Part shown: one piece after another, positions 28,386 to 29,141 of the stretch
How the letters are laid out: each line of letters starts with the position of its first letter
Position numbering within the stretch: the stretch's first letter is position 1
Source: Priapulus caudatus
Lineage: Eukaryota; Priapulida; Priapulimorpha; Priapulimorphida; Priapulidae
Direction: 5' to 3'
Length of the DNA: 29,141 nt
NCBI RefSeq assembly: GCF_000485595.1
Contig: NW_014577403.1
Location: 30,573-59,713, forward strand
Notes under the pieces: model-generated
Database searches by the model: none
The model's input: the letters and a program-made list of their open reading frames with translations, nothing else
Told to the model about the DNA's origin: nothing
Program-made: the position numbers and the translations under genes

Positions 28386-29026
28386 TATTGGCTATTCGTC
28401 GTACCCCTGCCGAAAGTCATCGAAGCGCTACTCGCGAATAAAATGTCGGACATGGCCTCGGGTTATTGTCTGATCCACGTGATATAAGTTTTATTTGAAT
28501 TGTGGCATAGTACTAGTCAGAATAACGTTATTATCTTGCTCACAAACGCTTTAGAACGAGAGGTTAGAACTAGGACTAGCCTTTAGGAGTAAACATTGTT
28601 TTAACCAAACGATGTAAAAGATAATTAAGTTGGAAGCAGGACCAACGATTTAGAACGACAACACTTTAGAGCGTGATGTTAAAACTAGAACTAACCCTAG
28701 GATTAAACATTGTTTTACTAGCCGTTTAGAAGGAGACGTTAGGACTAGCGCTATCCTTATGGCTACTAACCCTAACGCTAGGGTCAGTTACGATTCTAAG
28801 CAACAACCCTCCCCCTAGCGCGCGCAAGTTCGTTACCTCGTAATAGGAGAGGTAACCCGTCCTCGGCCGTGAATCGTCCGGCCTTGCCGGCGCCTCGCCG
28901 GGTCGCCGATGTCGTGCTCCCAGTCAAAGGAGGACATGTGAAGCTACGGCCGTAGGTGGCCAGCCCGATATTTCAGCTTCGCGGGCGGACAGCCTCCGTC
29001 CACGCCACCTGCTTCGCCGCCCATTC
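24480..29026 (-). CDS. GH18 chitinase (chitotriosidase/AMCase type), 3' part of gene, 5' end outside window
   Basis: Chitinases of this family hydrolyse beta-1,4-linked N-acetylglucosamine polymers and are normally secreted: signal peptide, GH18 barrel, linker, then a C-terminal CBM14 chitin-binding domain. Three exons are supported on the minus strand: 28837-29026 (GLATYGRSF and GKAGRFTAEDG motifs), 26833-26916 (KNPLLTTIKNGL, the usual end of the barrel) and 24480-24640 (CBM14-like tail). The GH18 catalytic DxxDxDxE motif would be further upstream, beyond the right edge. At least one exon encoding the region ending in a DMDDF-like motif is expected between 26917 and 28836 but was not identified. 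The gene is convergent with XPNPEP1 and has no functional tie to it that I can see. The family call rests on motif recognition only. Confidence 0.8.
25431..25690. mobile_element. Foldback element with ~73-bp arms and TTAGGG-like loop
   Basis: The left arm starts AGGGTCTATGTCCCCCAGGG and continues TACTGCTGGAACGTACC to ACCCTGGT. The right arm (from about 25618) is its reverse complement with only about three mismatches. The arms contain smaller palindromes (GGTATACC, TACCCCGGGTA). The loop holds GGTTAGGGTTATGGTTAGGG at about 25525-25544, telomere-like hexamers, then two GGAGTAGGCG words. CTCA lies on both sides (25427-25430, 25691-25694), a weak candidate target duplication. No coding sequence is present. 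Confidence 0.8.
26219..26750. repeat. Long complex (GT)n microsatellite
   Basis: GTGTGT tracts are interspersed with GTGCG, GTATGTATGT and TGCTGTGG interruptions. An (AT)n and AATAATAA segment separates two blocks at about 26317-26407. It lies in the chitinase intron. All open frames through it on either strand are artefacts. Confidence 0.92.
26833..26916 (-). CDS. Chitinase exon, C-terminal end of the GH18 barrel
   Basis: Minus-strand acceptor TGATTCTTACAG|GT, donor GAAGAAC|GTACGT, 84 nt, phase 1 on both sides. It encodes KNPLLTTIKNGLPAVYELDG then YVDPDEE. The G-K-(x)-P-L-(L/I)-(T/S)-T-(I/L)-K segment is the standard last helix of animal GH18 chitinases. The following acidic stretch is a short linker rather than the usual Ser/Thr/Pro-rich one. 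The exon is uninterrupted and in frame. Confidence 0.85.
27160..27495. repeat. Pentanucleotide CCATC/CCATG satellite
   Basis: About 65 pentamers: runs of CCCAT and CCATG alternate in 5- and 10-bp blocks, beginning after CTATCTATCCATGCATGCAT. On the minus strand it reads GGGATGGCATGG. The long open frames (HPIPSHAMPC patterns) are repeat artefacts. Confidence 0.93.
27496..27760. repeat. (GAA)n tract preceded by GC-rich unique sequence
   Basis: AAGAAGAAG runs occupy about 27694-27722 and 27724-27757. The 27530-27690 stretch before it is GC-richer. With the A-rich/GAA tail it could be a retroposed fragment, but I find no A/B box or other retroposon hallmark. Confidence 0.6.
28155..28382. repeat. 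(CA)n/(CGCA)n and (AT)n microsatellites
   Basis: CACACA and CGCACGCA tracts run from about 28167 to 28345, followed by an (AT)n tract to about 28382. Open frames are artefacts. Confidence 0.92.
28551..28800. repeat. Degenerate repeat with TTAGAACGAGA / TAGGACTAGC / AAACATTGTTTTA words
   Basis: TTTAGAACGAGAGGTTAGAA, ACTAGGACTAGCC and AAACATTGTTTTA (28551-28605) recur in diverged form at about 28664-28718, with a third partial copy from about 28727. Period is about 114 then about 60. CTAACCCTAACGCTAGGGTC lies at the right end. Nature unknown. Confidence 0.6.
28837..29026 (-). CDS. Chitinase GH18 catalytic-domain exon, disrupted by small indels
   Basis: Minus strand, acceptor ATGATCGCAG|GA, donor TATTACGAG|GTAACG. 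Read in order with frame changes, the text gives GGCPPAKL, GLATYGRSFT, SSFDWEHDIGDPAR, GAGKAGRFTAEDG and YLSYYE. These are the consecutive conserved GH18 segments of animal chitinases, in correct order and spacing. At least four frame changes occur: near the KL/GLATYG junction, after RSFT, after DPAR and after AEDG; one or two more are likely near the 5' end. The strong preservation of amino-acid text suggests assembly errors rather than an old pseudogene, but a recent pseudogene is not excluded. Confidence 0.75.
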
Positions 29027-29046
29027 CTGCGATCATGGCAAACCGT

Positions 29047-29088
29047 ATATATATATATATATATATTATATATATGTGTGTGTGTGTG

Positions 29089-29136
<48 letters not shown>

Positions 29137-29141
29137 GTTAT
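29047..29141. repeat. (AT)n and (GT)n microsatellites at the window edge
   Basis: TATATA at about 29047-29074 is followed by GTGTGT to the end. It lies upstream of the chitinase exon on the minus strand, within the next intron. Confidence 0.92.

Larger units (their letters stand above)
26917..28836 (-). other. Region between chitinase exons, with missing barrel exon
   Basis: Repeats at 27160-27495, 27700-27756, 28155-28345 and 28346-28382 dominate, and degenerate repeats lie at 28551-28800. The GH18 segment expected here (a W.GYDD..S...K region and a DMDDF region) could not be read in any minus-strand frame. Sequence errors, as in 28837-29026, may hide it. Confidence 0.55.

Noticed and set aside
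28384-28470. Minus-strand string resembling a DDF...G or GYDE chitinase motif, as a candidate for the missing barrel exon
   Set aside because: The match is a handful of residues, needs arbitrary frame shifts and lacks a donor in a compatible phase.

Overview
The window is animal nuclear DNA. It carries a multi-exon protein gene with GT-AG introns, dense microsatellites and minisatellites, several small inverted-repeat elements, two assembly gaps (one N at 507, ten N at 11590-11599) and stretches that look like unpolished long-read sequence. The microsatellite load and a GH18 chitinase with a chitin-binding tail suggest an invertebrate bilaterian. I cannot name the species.

Layout. Positions 1-507 are AT-rich DNA with GT microsatellites. 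Positions 508-4690 hold about ten copies of a roughly 400-bp tandem unit. Each unit has nested inverted TTTCGGTA motifs and a GA-rich segment. A diverged single copy of the unit lies at 5391-5590, and a 10-bp minisatellite built on the same TTTCGG word lies at 5798-5985. Two foldback elements with 8-bp flanking duplications follow (6007-6088 and 6305-6670). The second sits 99 bp upstream of a start codon.

Positions 6770-22330 (+) contain a complete 17-exon gene for cytosolic Xaa-Pro aminopeptidase 1 (XPNPEP1, M24B family). The 616-residue product keeps all five metal ligands and the catalytic histidines. Its introns have been colonised by minisatellites and small inverted-repeat transposons. 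The intron 7 minisatellite is built from the exon 7 splice-donor junction itself.

A second gene runs convergently on the minus strand from the right edge to 24480: the 3' part of a GH18 chitinase. Three exons are visible. They are a catalytic-domain exon (28837-29026) broken by several small indels, a domain-end exon (26833-26916), and a terminal chitin-binding (CBM14-like) exon (24480-24640). The exon or exons that should encode the last GH18 strands were not found.

The two genes have no evident functional link. XPNPEP1 is a cytosolic peptidase that removes residues preceding proline; the chitinase would be secreted. They are convergent neighbours separated by 2.1 kb, and a bidirectional terminator-like hairpin lies near the chitinase poly(A) signal. 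I see no tRNA, rRNA, CRISPR array or prokaryotic-style system. The most unusual structures are the decoy splice-donor minisatellite, the foldback insertions at the promoter and the TTTCGGTA array family.
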